A stretch of DNA of 64,000 bases from CAWGQN01 sp963824885 (lineage in GTDB: Bacteria; Actinomycetota; Actinomycetes; Actinomycetales; Microbacteriaceae). The stretch lies in contig CAWGQN010000008.1 of assembly GCA_963824885.1 (NCBI GenBank), positions 56,952-120,951 on the forward strand, given 5' to 3'. Below the pieces are notes generated by a model. It was not told the DNA's origin, did no database searches, and saw nothing but the letters and a program-made list of their open reading frames with translations. Shown here piece after piece: positions 7,584-17,057 of this stretch (position 1 is the first letter of the stretch; every line of letters begins with the position of its first letter). The position numbers were made by a program, and so were the translations under genes.

Positions 7584-9149
7584 GTGCGCGAGGTTATTCT
7601 TTCACCGCGTGAGAAGACCTCAGCGCCCGTCAGTGATCGACGTGACGTAATCGAATGGCACGGCCGATTCGCGCTCGTTAATCGCGCCGTGACTCCGCTC
7701 GAGGCAATGATCGAGGACCTTCTCTTTGTGCGGCACGTGCTCGACGAAGCCAAGATTCGCTATCTTCTCGTTCGAAGCAACGACGAGACTCCGGTGATTG
7801 CGATTGATTGGAGGGATCATCGAGCGTGGGGTACCGCTTTTGCGACGGCGTGTGCGACAGAGCCGTTTTACATCGAAGCTCTCGATCACCCGCAATCACG
7901 TGCACGGTTGGTCGCCGATGGCATTGACGACGTGGCTTCTCGATCCCGCGTTTTTCGCGCGTTTCGCCCTCGCGTAGAACCGGCCGGTGGATTGGTATAT
8001 GGCGCTTCGACGGGAGTGCAACTTGAGCTGTGGATCACGCGTGACGGTGAAATTCGACTTCCGGTCGAAAATTCGCTTACGCGATGCTCATTTCGACGCG
8101 ACGAGGCCGAGAGCCGTGAGGTCGAAAAATACGGCGAAAAATGGCCAACGATTGAAAATATGTTTACCGACCACGTGAGCGACGTGACGCTCGACATTGA
8201 CATTGTGTTCTCGTGGGTCGATGGTAACGATCTCGACTACCAGAGAGAGCGCGCAACGCGCATGCTCGGTCATGTCGTCGGTGAGGGAGACGATTCGCCC
8301 GCGCGCTTTCGTCATATCGAAGAGCTTCGATACGCGCTTCGCTCGGTCTATCTGTTTGCTCCGTGGATTCGCCGAATTTTTGTCGCAACCGATTCGGCGC
8401 CTCCCGCGTGGCTTGTCGGTCACCCGCGAATTTCGATTGTCAAGAGCGCGGAGTTTTTTCAGGACCCATCGGTTCTTCCGACTCACAATTCGCACGCAAT
8501 AGAAAGCCAAATTCACCGCATTGAGGGTTTGTCGGAGCACTTTCTCTACTCAAACGACGACATGTTTTTTGGTCGCCCCGTGCGCCCCGAACTCTATTTT
8601 TCCCCCGGTGGTATTTCGTCATTCATCGAGTCACCCACGCGAATTGGCGTCGGCGACAATAGCTTGGGCCGTAGCGGTTTTGAAAATGCCGCGCGAGTCA
8701 ATCGCCGACTTCTTCGTGAGCGTTTCGGCCGCATCACGACACGGCACCTCGAGCACGTCGCGGTGCCGCTTCGGCGAAGCGTGCTCTTTGAACTCGAACG
8801 CGAGTTTGCCGAAGAATTCGCCGCGACGGCGGCGAGTCCGTTTCGCGAGAGTACAAATATCTCGGTCACGAATTCGCTCTACCACTATTACGCCCTGCTG
8901 ACCGGTCGAGCTGTCGTTCAGCGAAACGCGCGCGTCGTGTACGTCGATACGACAACCCGCGCCGGACTCGTTGAGATGGACCGACTCCTCGCCGAACGAT
9001 CTGCCGACCTATTTTGTCTCAATGATGGTAGTTTTCCAGAAGTCGACCCCGCAGTGCGCGCGACGTCCGTTATTCAGTTCTTAAAGCGATACTTTCCCAT
9101 TGAGGCACCGTGGGAAACAGCGGACAAATCGGACTCGTCAGACGACTGA
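7584..9149 (+). CDS. Stealth-family sugar-phosphate transferase
   Basis: A 521-residue protein of the Stealth family, enzymes that transfer hexose-1-phosphate units in capsule or wall glycan synthesis and resemble eukaryotic GlcNAc-phosphotransferase. Conserved region 1 is DIDIVFSWVDGND (about residue 203). Region 2 runs from about 233 (HIEELRYALRSVY, then RRIFVATD). Region 3 includes HNSHAIESQ and YSNDDMFFGRPV. A region 4-like stretch follows before the C-terminus. The GTG at 7584 is the first conventional start in the frame but has no clear ribosome site. An in-frame ATC at 7527 lies 7 bases after GAAGGG and extends the protein with plausible residues. The C-terminus overlaps the convergent phosphodiesterase gene by 12 bases. 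Confidence 0.85.
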   Translation: MREVILSPREKTSAPVSDRRDVIEWHGRFALVNRAVTPLEAMIEDLLFVRHVLDEAKIRYLLVRSNDETPVIAIDWRDHRAWGTAFATACATEPFYIEALDHPQSRARLVADGIDDVASRSRVFRAFRPRVEPAGGLVYGASTGVQLELWITRDGEIRLPVENSLTRCSFRRDEAESREVEKYGEKWPTIENMFTDHVSDVTLDIDIVFSWVDGNDLDYQRERATRMLGHVVGEGDDSPARFRHIEELRYALRSVYLFAPWIRRIFVATDSAPPAWLVGHPRISIVKSAEFFQDPSVLPTHNSHAIESQIHRIEGLSEHFLYSNDDMFFGRPVRPELYFSPGGISSFIESPTRIGVGDNSLGRSGFENAARVNRRLLRERFGRITTRHLEHVAVPLRRSVLFELEREFAEEFAATAASPFRESTNISVTNSLYHYYALLTGRAVVQRNARVVYVDTTTRAGLVEMDRLLAERSADLFCLNDGSFPEVDPAVRATSVIQFLKRYFPIEAPWETADKSDSSDD

Positions 9150-10088
9150 AAGCTCCGTTTGAGTAAGAGCCCGAAGTTCGCTATCGGATACGTCGAGCGA
9201 TTCCGACGCTCCCTCGATCCGCACTCCGGCGCGCGCCAATTTTTTGACGGTTGCCTCGGGTGTAAAACACTCGCCCACGGTCGCGTGGCTGCCAATCGGC
9301 ACAACGGTGTGAAGGATCGAGTCTTCGAAAACGTGCACGAGGTTAAACGCGCGGGCTCCATCGTGACCACGCAATCCACCCGCTGCGACGTTGAGGTCTT
9401 GAGTGTAACTCGTTGCGGATGCCACCGACACGGGAATTCCGGCAAATGTCGACGTCGTCGCGTAGTGCAAGTGACCCGCAAGAATGCTCCGCACATCGGA
9501 ACCCCGGAGGATCGCGGCGAGTGCCGATTGATTGCGAAGCTCGACGAGAATCGCCAGATCAAGCACGTTCGGCACGGGCGGGTGGTGCATCGCGAGGATC
9601 GTGCCGTGCGGTGAGGGTTTCGAGAGCACTCCGGTCAACCAGTCAAGTTGGTCGCACGAGAGTTCTCCATGGTGGCTGCCCGGCACGGTCGTATCGAGCG
9701 TGACAATCCGCAAGCCGTCGAGGTCAAACGTCGCGTCAATTGGCTTCATTGACGGTGCCTCGCCGAGGAGGCCGACTCGGAACGAGGCGCGATTGTCGTG
9801 GTTGCCCATGACCCACACCACTTGGGAGCCGTACTCTTCGGCAACGGGATCGACAATAGCTTTCAAACGCGTGTATGCCTGAGGCTCGCCTCGGTCGGCG
9901 AGATCGCCCGTGATCACGATTGCGTCGGGCGACGAATTCGACCGCGCAAACTCCTCGAAAAGGCGACGAAGATGGCCTTCACTGTCGACCACGTCAAGAA
10001 GGTGATGGCGTCCGCCCACAATGTGGGTATCGCTGAGATGCAAAAGAAGACGAGTCGGCTTGGGATATTCGGCCGTTCGAATGTACAT
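9138..10088 (-). CDS. Calcineurin-like phosphodiesterase, CpdA type
   Basis: A two-metal phosphoesterase of about 316 residues. All metal-binding blocks are visible in order: LSDTHIVGG, ITGDLADRGE, MGNHDNRASF, MHHPPVP and AGHLHYA. This arrangement matches the 3',5'-cAMP phosphodiesterase CpdA subfamily, which hydrolyses cyclic AMP; the substrate here is inferred from family only. I take MYIRTAEYPK at 10088 as the start, since 26 further upstream residues look unlike the family. It is convergent with the Stealth gene, overlapping it by 12 bases. Confidence 0.82.
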   Translation of the reverse strand: MYIRTAEYPKPTRLLLHLSDTHIVGGRHHLLDVVDSEGHLRRLFEEFARSNSSPDAIVITGDLADRGEPQAYTRLKAIVDPVAEEYGSQVVWVMGNHDNRASFRVGLLGEAPSMKPIDATFDLDGLRIVTLDTTVPGSHHGELSCDQLDWLTGVLSKPSPHGTILAMHHPPVPNVLDLAILVELRNQSALAAILRGSDVRSILAGHLHYATTSTFAGIPVSVASATSYTQDLNVAAGGLRGHDGARAFNLVHVFEDSILHTVVPIGSHATVGECFTPEATVKKLARAGVRIEGASESLDVSDSELRALTQTELSVV

Positions 10089-10498
10089 GATTCTCGATTC
10101 GCGTCGAATTTGACGAGTCCAGCAAACCAGACCGCACCCTAATTGTGCGGCAATGCGGATCGGCAAGTCGCTGAAATCACCACCGAAATATCACCCGCGC
10201 GGAGTGTGTTGCGCGCCGTTTGAGCAAGCGGGACGGAGGAAGCGCCCGAATCTCGGCGCACTGTCGCATCGAAAATTGGTCGTCGTGCCGTAAACTATCT
10301 CTCGTTGGCAACCCGTACCCGTCTCGACCGCGTCGTGTGACGCGACGATTGATTCAGTGCCGCGTGGGGCACGTCGGTTCGGCGGTCATTCTTGAGAGTG
10401 GCGCGGTTTCGCTAATTTATGCCGGTCATTGCACGTCGCTGTTGGGCGGCCCGGCGGAATACAAGAAGTGCGTCTGACGCACCCGTATTTGGAGGATC
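10089..10498. other. Non-coding stretch between divergent phosphodiesterase and helicase genes
   Basis: About 410 bases without a convincing gene. It should hold the promoters of both divergent neighbours. I see a 6-bp hairpin at 10329-10344. A weak promoter-like pair on the + strand is TTGAGA at 10392 and TAATTT at 10413, but the spacing is only 15. A small GTGCGT/ACGCAC hairpin lies near 10468-10482, just before the helicase ribosome site (GGAGG, 5 bases before the ATG). An 85-codon frame here does not look like a protein. Confidence 0.5.
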
Positions 10499-12703
10499 AT
10501 GCCTCAGTCCGACTCTCGTCCCGTGAGCGATTCTCCCAGTGCGAATTCGCGCGCGAGATCTCGACGGGATCGCAACCGCACGGCAATTGGGGCGGCTCGA
10601 GGTCGTCCGCGAGGAACCGACAACGAGGGTCTCATACCGATCCTCGCGAGGCGGGTGCGCGAGGTTGAAGCCAAAGCGCAAACGGGAAGAGTCGGTCCAA
10701 CGAATCGCACGAAGTTTCTGGTGGTTGCCCTTCTCATGCGAGAAGAGCGAGCCAGGATTAAGGCGGACTCGGCGGCGCCCGATGCGCGCCGAGCCGACGA
10801 GCTCAAGCGGCTTGACGGAATCGCAACAATTCTTGCGAAGACAGCCGCGCGCGATACGTCGCTCATTCAGCTCCTCGAGTCTGAAGCGGCGGTGTCTCCC
10901 GTCGCTCAGAAGCTCCGGCGTGATTGGCTTCTTGAATCCGGTGCAACGCTCAGTCCCGACGAACTCATTGTCTCGACCGACGCCGAAGCGGCTCCCGAAC
11001 AGCCGCACAATCAGGTTGTTCCCGCATCGGTTCGAGCCCGCCAATTGGCGAGTCCCTTTTTGGCGCCGGACCTTTCCAATTCTGTCGAGAGAGGACGCGC
11101 GGCTCGTCGTCTCGCAAACTGGGAACTGCTTGGCCCCCTTTTCAAAGCGTTCGAATATGCGAGCAACGGGCGCGCCGCGAGTCTAGAATTGCCGCAAGCG
11201 CCCGCAATCGACCGCATTACGCCGCCGGGACGTGAACTCATGAGGCACCAAGCGCGATTTGTCGAGAGCGTTCGCGAGGGTCGCCGCACGTTTCTTCTCG
11301 CCGACGAACCGGGACTCGGAAAGACCGCCCAAAGCTTGCTCGCGGCGTCCGTCGCGGGAGCGTATCCACTTCTCGCGGTCGTTCCCAACGTCGTCAAGAT
11401 GAATTGGGCACGCGAGGTCGAGCAGTGGACGCCGAGTCGTCGCTCGACGGTCATTCACGGCGATGGCCAGTCGCTCGATGCGTTTGCGGACGTCGTAATT
11501 GTGAATTATGACGTGCTCGACCGGCACATGGCGTGGCTGGGCACTCTCGGTTTTCGAGGCATGGTTGTCGATGAGGCCCATTTCATCAAAAATTTGGGTT
11601 CCCAACGGAGTAGAAACGTACTCGAGCTTGTCGAGCGAATTCGCTCCAATTCGTCCGGGAGCGCCCCGCTCCTCCTCGCATTGACGGGAACGCCCCTGAT
11701 CAACGACGTCGACGATTTCCGGGCAATTTGGCAGTTTCTCGGTTGGATTGACGGCGACCGACCGACCGCCCGGCTCATGGACAAGCTTGAGGAAACGGGT
11801 CTCACACCCGCCGACTCGGGCTTTTACGCTCGAGCGCGCGACGCCGTTATCGACATGGGAATCGTGCGGCGAAAAAAAATCGATGTCGCCGTCGATTTAC
11901 CATCGAAACGAATCGCCGATCTTCCCGTCGAACTCGACGATGATCTTGGGCGGTCTATTCGCGAAGCCGAGCAAGACCTTGCCGCGCGGCTGGTTCGGCG
12001 CTTTCGCGCGCTCGCGGCTGATCGTGAGGCCGACCGGGCGACTCTCATTCGCGCGGTTGTCCATGCTGAGCTCGAGGAATCGCGGTCAGCAAAGACCGGT
12101 GAAAACGTCTTTACGATGGTCCGCCGAATTGGTCGGGCCAAGGCATCACTCGCGGCCGATTACGCGGCGCAGCTCGCGCATTCCGTTGGCAAGGTCGTGT
12201 TTTTTGCCAAACACATTGACGTCATGGATGCCGCCGAGGCGACGTTTGCTCGTCGCGATTTGAGGTCGGTTTCTATCAGGGGGGACCAATCCGCGATTGT
12301 TCGGCAAGAGGCAATTGACTCGTTTCAGAACGACCCCGGGGTTTCCATTGCCGTCGCATCGTTGACGGCAGCCGGCGTCGGATTGAACTTGCACGCCGCC
12401 TCGAACGTCGTGCTCGCGGAGCTATCATGGACCGCAGCCGAACAAGGTCAAGCAATTGATCGCGTGCACCGCATCGGTCAAGAAGAGCCGGTTACCGCGT
12501 GGCGCATTATTGCCGCGCACACGATTGATGCAAAGATCGCGGAACTCATTGACGCGAAGCAGTCTCTCGCGGCGCGCGCTCTCGACGGTTCCGATGTCGA
12601 TCCCGGGTCAACCGACTCGGTGCAAATCGATGCGCTTGTGCACCTGCTGACGACGGCGCTCGGCGACGACGATGAGGATTCCGGTGCGGGCGCGGGCGCG
12701 TGA
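10499..12703 (+). CDS. SNF2-family DEAD/DEAH helicase (SMARCAL1-like)
   Basis: A 734-residue superfamily 2 ATPase. The first 240 residues are Arg-rich, charged and unrecognised. The motor follows: DEPGLGKTAQS (Walker A, near 275), VVDEAH (DEAH box), LTGTPLINDV (motif III). The helicase C-terminal half has VASLTAAGVGLNL and QAIDRVHRIGQ (motif VI). Proteins of this type remodel or anneal DNA during repair or fork restart, but the precise role here is unknown. The acidic, Gly-Ala-rich C-terminus is low complexity. A GGAGG ribosome site 5 bases before the ATG supports this start. It is convergent with the oligopeptidase gene. Confidence 0.85.
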   Translation: MPQSDSRPVSDSPSANSRARSRRDRNRTAIGAARGRPRGTDNEGLIPILARRVREVEAKAQTGRVGPTNRTKFLVVALLMREERARIKADSAAPDARRADELKRLDGIATILAKTAARDTSLIQLLESEAAVSPVAQKLRRDWLLESGATLSPDELIVSTDAEAAPEQPHNQVVPASVRARQLASPFLAPDLSNSVERGRAARRLANWELLGPLFKAFEYASNGRAASLELPQAPAIDRITPPGRELMRHQARFVESVREGRRTFLLADEPGLGKTAQSLLAASVAGAYPLLAVVPNVVKMNWAREVEQWTPSRRSTVIHGDGQSLDAFADVVIVNYDVLDRHMAWLGTLGFRGMVVDEAHFIKNLGSQRSRNVLELVERIRSNSSGSAPLLLALTGTPLINDVDDFRAIWQFLGWIDGDRPTARLMDKLEETGLTPADSGFYARARDAVIDMGIVRRKKIDVAVDLPSKRIADLPVELDDDLGRSIREAEQDLAARLVRRFRALAADREADRATLIRAVVHAELEESRSAKTGENVFTMVRRIGRAKASLAADYAAQLAHSVGKVVFFAKHIDVMDAAEATFARRDLRSVSIRGDQSAIVRQEAIDSFQNDPGVSIAVASLTAAGVGLNLHAASNVVLAELSWTAAEQGQAIDRVHRIGQEEPVTAWRIIAAHTIDAKIAELIDAKQSLAARALDGSDVDPGSTDSVQIDALVHLLTTALGDDDEDSGAGAGA

Positions 12704-12729
12704 AGAGAATTCCCGGTTTCGCACACCGG

Positions 12730-14868
12730 CTATTTCGTGTTCAACCCGAGCACATCGAGAAGCCACGCGAGCTCATACGCGCGCTCGTGCCACTGAGCGT
12801 AACGTCCGCTCACGCCGCCGTGTCCCGCGGCCATTTCTGTCTTGAGCAGAACGGGCGCGCCAACGTCACGCAAGCGTGCGGCCCACTTCGCGGGCTCGGC
12901 GTAGAGCACTCTCGTGTCATTAAGTGACGTGGTGGCGAGGATTCGCGGATACGCTACGCCCTCGCGCACGTTTTCGTACGGTGAGTACGCCTTCATATAG
13001 TGGTACACGTCGGGGTTGTTAAGCGGATCGCCCCATTCGTCCCACTCGATTTGCGTCAGCGGGAGTGACGCATCGAGGATGCTCGTGAGGGGGTCGACAA
13101 ACGGAACTTCGGCGAGAATTCCGGCAAAGAGTTCGGGCGCGCGATTGGCAACCGCGCCCATGAGCAATCCTCCCGCGCTTCCACCCTCGGCAACGAGAAT
13201 GTCTTTCGTCGTCCACCCTTTCGAGATGAGGTGGCACGCCGCGTCGACGAAGTCGGTAAAGGTGTTGACCTTTTCGAGCCCTTTTCCGTGGTCGTACCAT
13301 GCCCGGCCCAGTTCGCCGCCGCCTCGAACGTGAGCGATCGCGAAGACGACTCCGCGATCAAGAAGGGAGAGACGGGGGATTGACAGGCCGGGGTCGAGTG
13401 ACGCCTCATACGACCCGTATCCGTACAGTTCGAGCGGTCGGGCGCGAGTTTGAGATGTTCCACTGTCACGTGTGAATCCGGGGACAGCGCGTCTCCACAC
13501 CAAAGAGATGGGAATTCGGGTGCCATCGCTCGCGGTTGCCCACTCTCGCCGTTGTTCGTAGTCGGCGGGATTGTAGTCGCCCAAAACCGGTTGCTGTTTA
13601 AGCTGGGTGAGCGCGGCCCGCGCAACGTCGAAGTCATAAACCGTCGACGGAGTGACAAACGATCCGTAACCCACGCGCAACGCTGGTTGCGACCACTCGG
13701 GATTGGGGCCGAGGCCGACCGTGAAAAGCGATTCGTCAAATGTGAGTTCGTGAGATAAGAGGTTAAATGGTCCGTGCGGATTCGGAATCACGGCGATCCG
13801 CGTGAGCCCGTCGCGCCGGTACTCGACGGTGATAAATTGCTCAAAAGCGTCGACGCCCTCGAGCCGTATTGCGTCGCTCGCGGGCACGAGTACTCGACCG
13901 TCGCTTGCGCGTGTTCCCGGGTTGTGCGGCGGGACGTCGACGAGTTCAAAATTTTCGCACCCGTCGTTGTGCACAATGACGAGGCGGTCTTCGCCGCCAA
14001 TCATCGCGTGGTCGACCGAGTATTCGACGCCGTCGCGCCTCGGCCACACGACCAAGAATTCCCCGTCAGGCGTGTTTGCGTCGAGCAGCCGCGTCTCACT
14101 CGTGACCTTCGAACCAATTTCGATGACGAGGTATCGCCGACTGCGCGTAATCCCGACACCAATCCAAAATCGTTCGTCCGGCTCGGTGAAAACGGCGGTG
14201 TCGGGAGTCGCCTCGCCCACGGCGTGTCGCCAAACGGTGTCCGGTCGCCACGCGTGATCGACCGTCGGATAGAAAATGAAGCGGCTGTCGGGCGAGAAAA
14301 GGGCGCCCGCCGCAGTGTTGACAATCTCGTCGGGCAGGTTTTCACGCGTCGCGAGGTCGCGAACGCGTAACGTATATCGCTCGTCACCGACGACGTCGGT
14401 CGCGTACAGAAGGTATTTCCCGTCGGTACTCACGTCGACGCTCCCGAGGCTGAAAAAGTCGTGGCCTTCGGCTTCTTGATTTCCGTCGAGCAGGATTTCT
14501 TCGTCGCGCGTGTCCTCGTCAATGATCGGCGGGGTCCAGTCCTCGCTCGAGACCACGGCCCGACGGCAAAACAACGAATACTGTTGCCCCTCGATTGTTC
14601 GCGAGTAATACCAATAGCCGCCCTCGCGTGTGGGGACGGACATGTCTGTCTCTTGGGTACGCGATTTGATTTCGTCAAAAATGTGAGTGCGAAGCTCGTC
14701 GAGGTGGGCGGTATTGCGGGCGGTGAAGGCATTTTCTGCCTCGAGGTGGGCGATGACTCGCGGGTCTTCCCTCTTGCGGAGCCACTCGTAGTTGTCGATC
14801 ACGACGTCGCCGTGGTGGAAACGTTCGACGGGAACGCGAGCGGCGCGCGGTGGCTTTAGGTTTGGCAT
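12730..14868 (-). CDS. ptrB: S9 family oligopeptidase B-like serine peptidase
   Basis: A 712-residue prolyl-oligopeptidase family enzyme, cytoplasmic by its lack of a signal peptide. The N-terminal half (about 1-420) is a seven-bladed propeller that limits access to small peptides. The C-terminal alpha/beta hydrolase domain has the nucleophile Ser in GGSAGGLLMG, the Asp in SLNDTRV and the His in AAGHGGVSG. Acidic residues around YSPYENV suit oligopeptidase B, which cleaves after Lys or Arg, better than prolyl oligopeptidase. The length matches the family. Confidence 0.88.
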   Translation of the reverse strand: MPNLKPPRAARVPVERFHHGDVVIDNYEWLRKREDPRVIAHLEAENAFTARNTAHLDELRTHIFDEIKSRTQETDMSVPTREGGYWYYSRTIEGQQYSLFCRRAVVSSEDWTPPIIDEDTRDEEILLDGNQEAEGHDFFSLGSVDVSTDGKYLLYATDVVGDERYTLRVRDLATRENLPDEIVNTAAGALFSPDSRFIFYPTVDHAWRPDTVWRHAVGEATPDTAVFTEPDERFWIGVGITRSRRYLVIEIGSKVTSETRLLDANTPDGEFLVVWPRRDGVEYSVDHAMIGGEDRLVIVHNDGCENFELVDVPPHNPGTRASDGRVLVPASDAIRLEGVDAFEQFITVEYRRDGLTRIAVIPNPHGPFNLLSHELTFDESLFTVGLGPNPEWSQPALRVGYGSFVTPSTVYDFDVARAALTQLKQQPVLGDYNPADYEQRREWATASDGTRIPISLVWRRAVPGFTRDSGTSQTRARPLELYGYGSYEASLDPGLSIPRLSLLDRGVVFAIAHVRGGGELGRAWYDHGKGLEKVNTFTDFVDAACHLISKGWTTKDILVAEGGSAGGLLMGAVANRAPELFAGILAEVPFVDPLTSILDASLPLTQIEWDEWGDPLNNPDVYHYMKAYSPYENVREGVAYPRILATTSLNDTRVLYAEPAKWAARLRDVGAPVLLKTEMAAGHGGVSGRYAQWHERAYELAWLLDVLGLNTK

Positions 14869-14896
14869 GTCGAAAGCCTAAACCGTACTTCTCCAA

Positions 14897-16818
14897 TCAG
14901 CTGACGTGCACCGTCGGGCGTCGGCGGCGGTCGCGTTCGGCCTCACGCAAAACCTCGCGCGTCATGGGTGCGACCTCCCCGCCGCCGGTGACGAGGAACC
15001 GAAGCATGTTGGCGATGGGGTTTCCCTCCGTCCATTCAAAATAAACGGCGGGGACGACACCCGTTTCGTGTCGAATGTGAAGGAGGACCGACGCAATCGT
15101 ATTCGGGATGTTCGCGCTGTCCACTTCGAGCACGCGAAAACCGTGTTTCGTGAGGCCACGCACCTCGAGGTCTTCTTCAAAGTCAGACGAATCACGGGGA
15201 TAGATCTCGAGAAAAATGATCGGCGACCGGTGGGGGATCCCGCTTGACCGCCGCTCCGACAGGCTCTTCTGCTTGTATTCGTTTTCGGACCCGTCGTCGG
15301 GTTCGTTCGCGACGATGCACACTCGGTCGTATTCTTCGGCGTCCTCGCCAATGAACTCGAGCGCCGCTTCGTCGAATGTGATCGATGTAGCGCGAAGTTC
15401 AAATGATCGCCGCACGCGCGACACAATCGAGATCGCGACGATACCAATGATGAACAACCCGGCGATTCTCACCCCGTCGGGTCGCTCGATGATATTCGCA
15501 ATTGTGGTGTAGACGAAGACACACGAGATAATTGCGAACGCGACCGTCAGACCGTGTTCTCGCTTTCGCCGAGCTGAAAGCGTGACCGCGATTGACGCCG
15601 ACGTAATAAGGACAAGCACACCCGTTGCGTACGCTCCACCTTGCGCGTCGACATCGGCCTGAAAGATGACCGTGATCAAGAACGCAATCGCGGTGAAGAC
15701 GAGAACGAGCGGTCGGACGGCGCGCGCCCACTGCGGCGCCATCCCATAGCGAGGCAAGTATCGGGGTACGAGGTTGAGGAGCCCGGCCATGGCCGACGCC
15801 CCGGCAAACCACAAAATGAGTATCGTGCTGAGGTCGTACGCGGTCCCAAATCCGTCGCCGAGGTACTGGTGCGCAAGATAGGCGAGAGCCCGTCCGTTCC
15901 AGCCCCACCCGGTTGAAATTCCGATTGCGGAATGAGCACGGTCGTAATGAAGCTCGAGGCAATGAGGAAAACGCTCATGATCACGGCGGCGCTCGTCAAC
16001 AAGCGTCGGGAACCCCTAATTCGTCCGGCGGGGTTGCCGTCGGTGTCTCCGGGTTCGCCCGTAATTTGAGGCATGACGGCGACTCCGGTCTCGAACCCCG
16101 AGAGGCCGAGAGCGAGTTTGGGAAAGACCAGCAACGCAATTCCGACCACAACCAAGGGATTTGCGTTCTGAACGGTCAGGGCCGACCACCAGTCGGTAAC
16201 CGACTCAGCATGCTCGACAACGTGAACAAGCGAAACCACGACAACGACGATATTAAGCGCGAGGAACGCCGCGACGAGCCACACCGCCAACCGGATCGCC
16301 TCGGTAAATCCGCGCAGAAACACGAACCCGAGTAACGCGAGCAGCGCGAGAGTAATGAGAACTTCGTTTCCGTGAAACCAATCGGGAGCGAAGGGATTTT
16401 CAATGGCGTGCGCCGAGGCGTCTGCCGCCGAAAGCGTCATTGTTATCGTGAAATCGGTTGCGGCGAAGCCCAGCAAAACGAGCACGATGAGTTTGCCACC
16501 CCACCACGGCAGTAGCTTCTCGAGCATCGCTATCGAACCCTCGCCCCGATGGCTCTCGCGAGCGACTCGACGATAGACGGGAAGTGCTCCCGCGAGCGTC
16601 AAGACCACGAGAACGAGCGTTGCAAAGGGCGAAATGAGGCCCGCGGCCAACGCGGCGATTGCGGGTTGGTAGCCGAGTGTCGAGAAATAGTCGACACCCG
16701 TGAGGCACATCACGCGCCACCACGCGTGCGTCGTCGTTCCCGTCTTCGCAAGCGGGCCCTGATGGGAACCCGAGGTTTCTGTGAGTCCGTCGAGCAACCA
16801 GGATCGGAAGTTCGCCAT
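14897..16818 (-). pseudogene. APC-family amino acid permease, disrupted by a one-base frameshift
   Basis: Reading two frames together gives a permease of about 640 residues: 12 or so membrane helices and then a cytoplasmic C-terminal region of about 200 residues. The N-terminal part (SWLLDGLTETSG, LTGVDYFSTLGYQP) runs in one frame down to about position 15900. The family sequence continues in another frame as NGRALAYLAHQYLGDGFG. Adding one A in the GGAAC run (giving Gly-Asn) restores the expected sequence, so a sequencing or assembly deletion is likely. The start at 16818 is the second of two nearby ATGs and has AGAGG 6 bases upstream. Substrate unknown; neighbouring aspA hints at aspartate or a related amino acid, which is speculative. 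Confidence 0.8.
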
Positions 16819-17021
16819 TGCCATCCTCTGAGCGGGTGAATTCTTGCGGTGACCAGCGTAGATTAGCGTACCTCTCGAGCGCACAGACGGCTCAATCGCG
16901 GGGATCGCCTCCTCGTCATCGTCGCGCTCGACGCACGAATCACCCCGTTCACCTCTAATTCTCTCGAGGGACTGTTTGTCAAGCCCCAAAATCTTGAAGG
17001 AGTCATCGATTAAGCTTGGTG

Positions 17022-17045
17022 TCGGTCGCGGGCGAACGCGACCGA
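17022..17045 (+). promoter_or_regulatory. 9-bp hairpin in the aspA leader
   Basis: Positions 17022-17030 pair perfectly with 17037-17045 around a six-base loop (GGCGAA). The hairpin ends within a base or two of the AAGGAAGAGG ribosome site for aspA at 17058. A stem this stable next to the ribosome site could affect translation or mRNA stability. No ligand or protein is known. Confidence 0.5.
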
Positions 17046-17057
17046 AAGGAAGAGGCG

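Noticed and set aside
10220..10477. An 85-codon frame in the gap before the SNF2 helicase
   Set aside because: It has no ribosome site, unusual Arg/Ser/Cys-rich composition and no recognisable motif; it covers the presumed promoter region.
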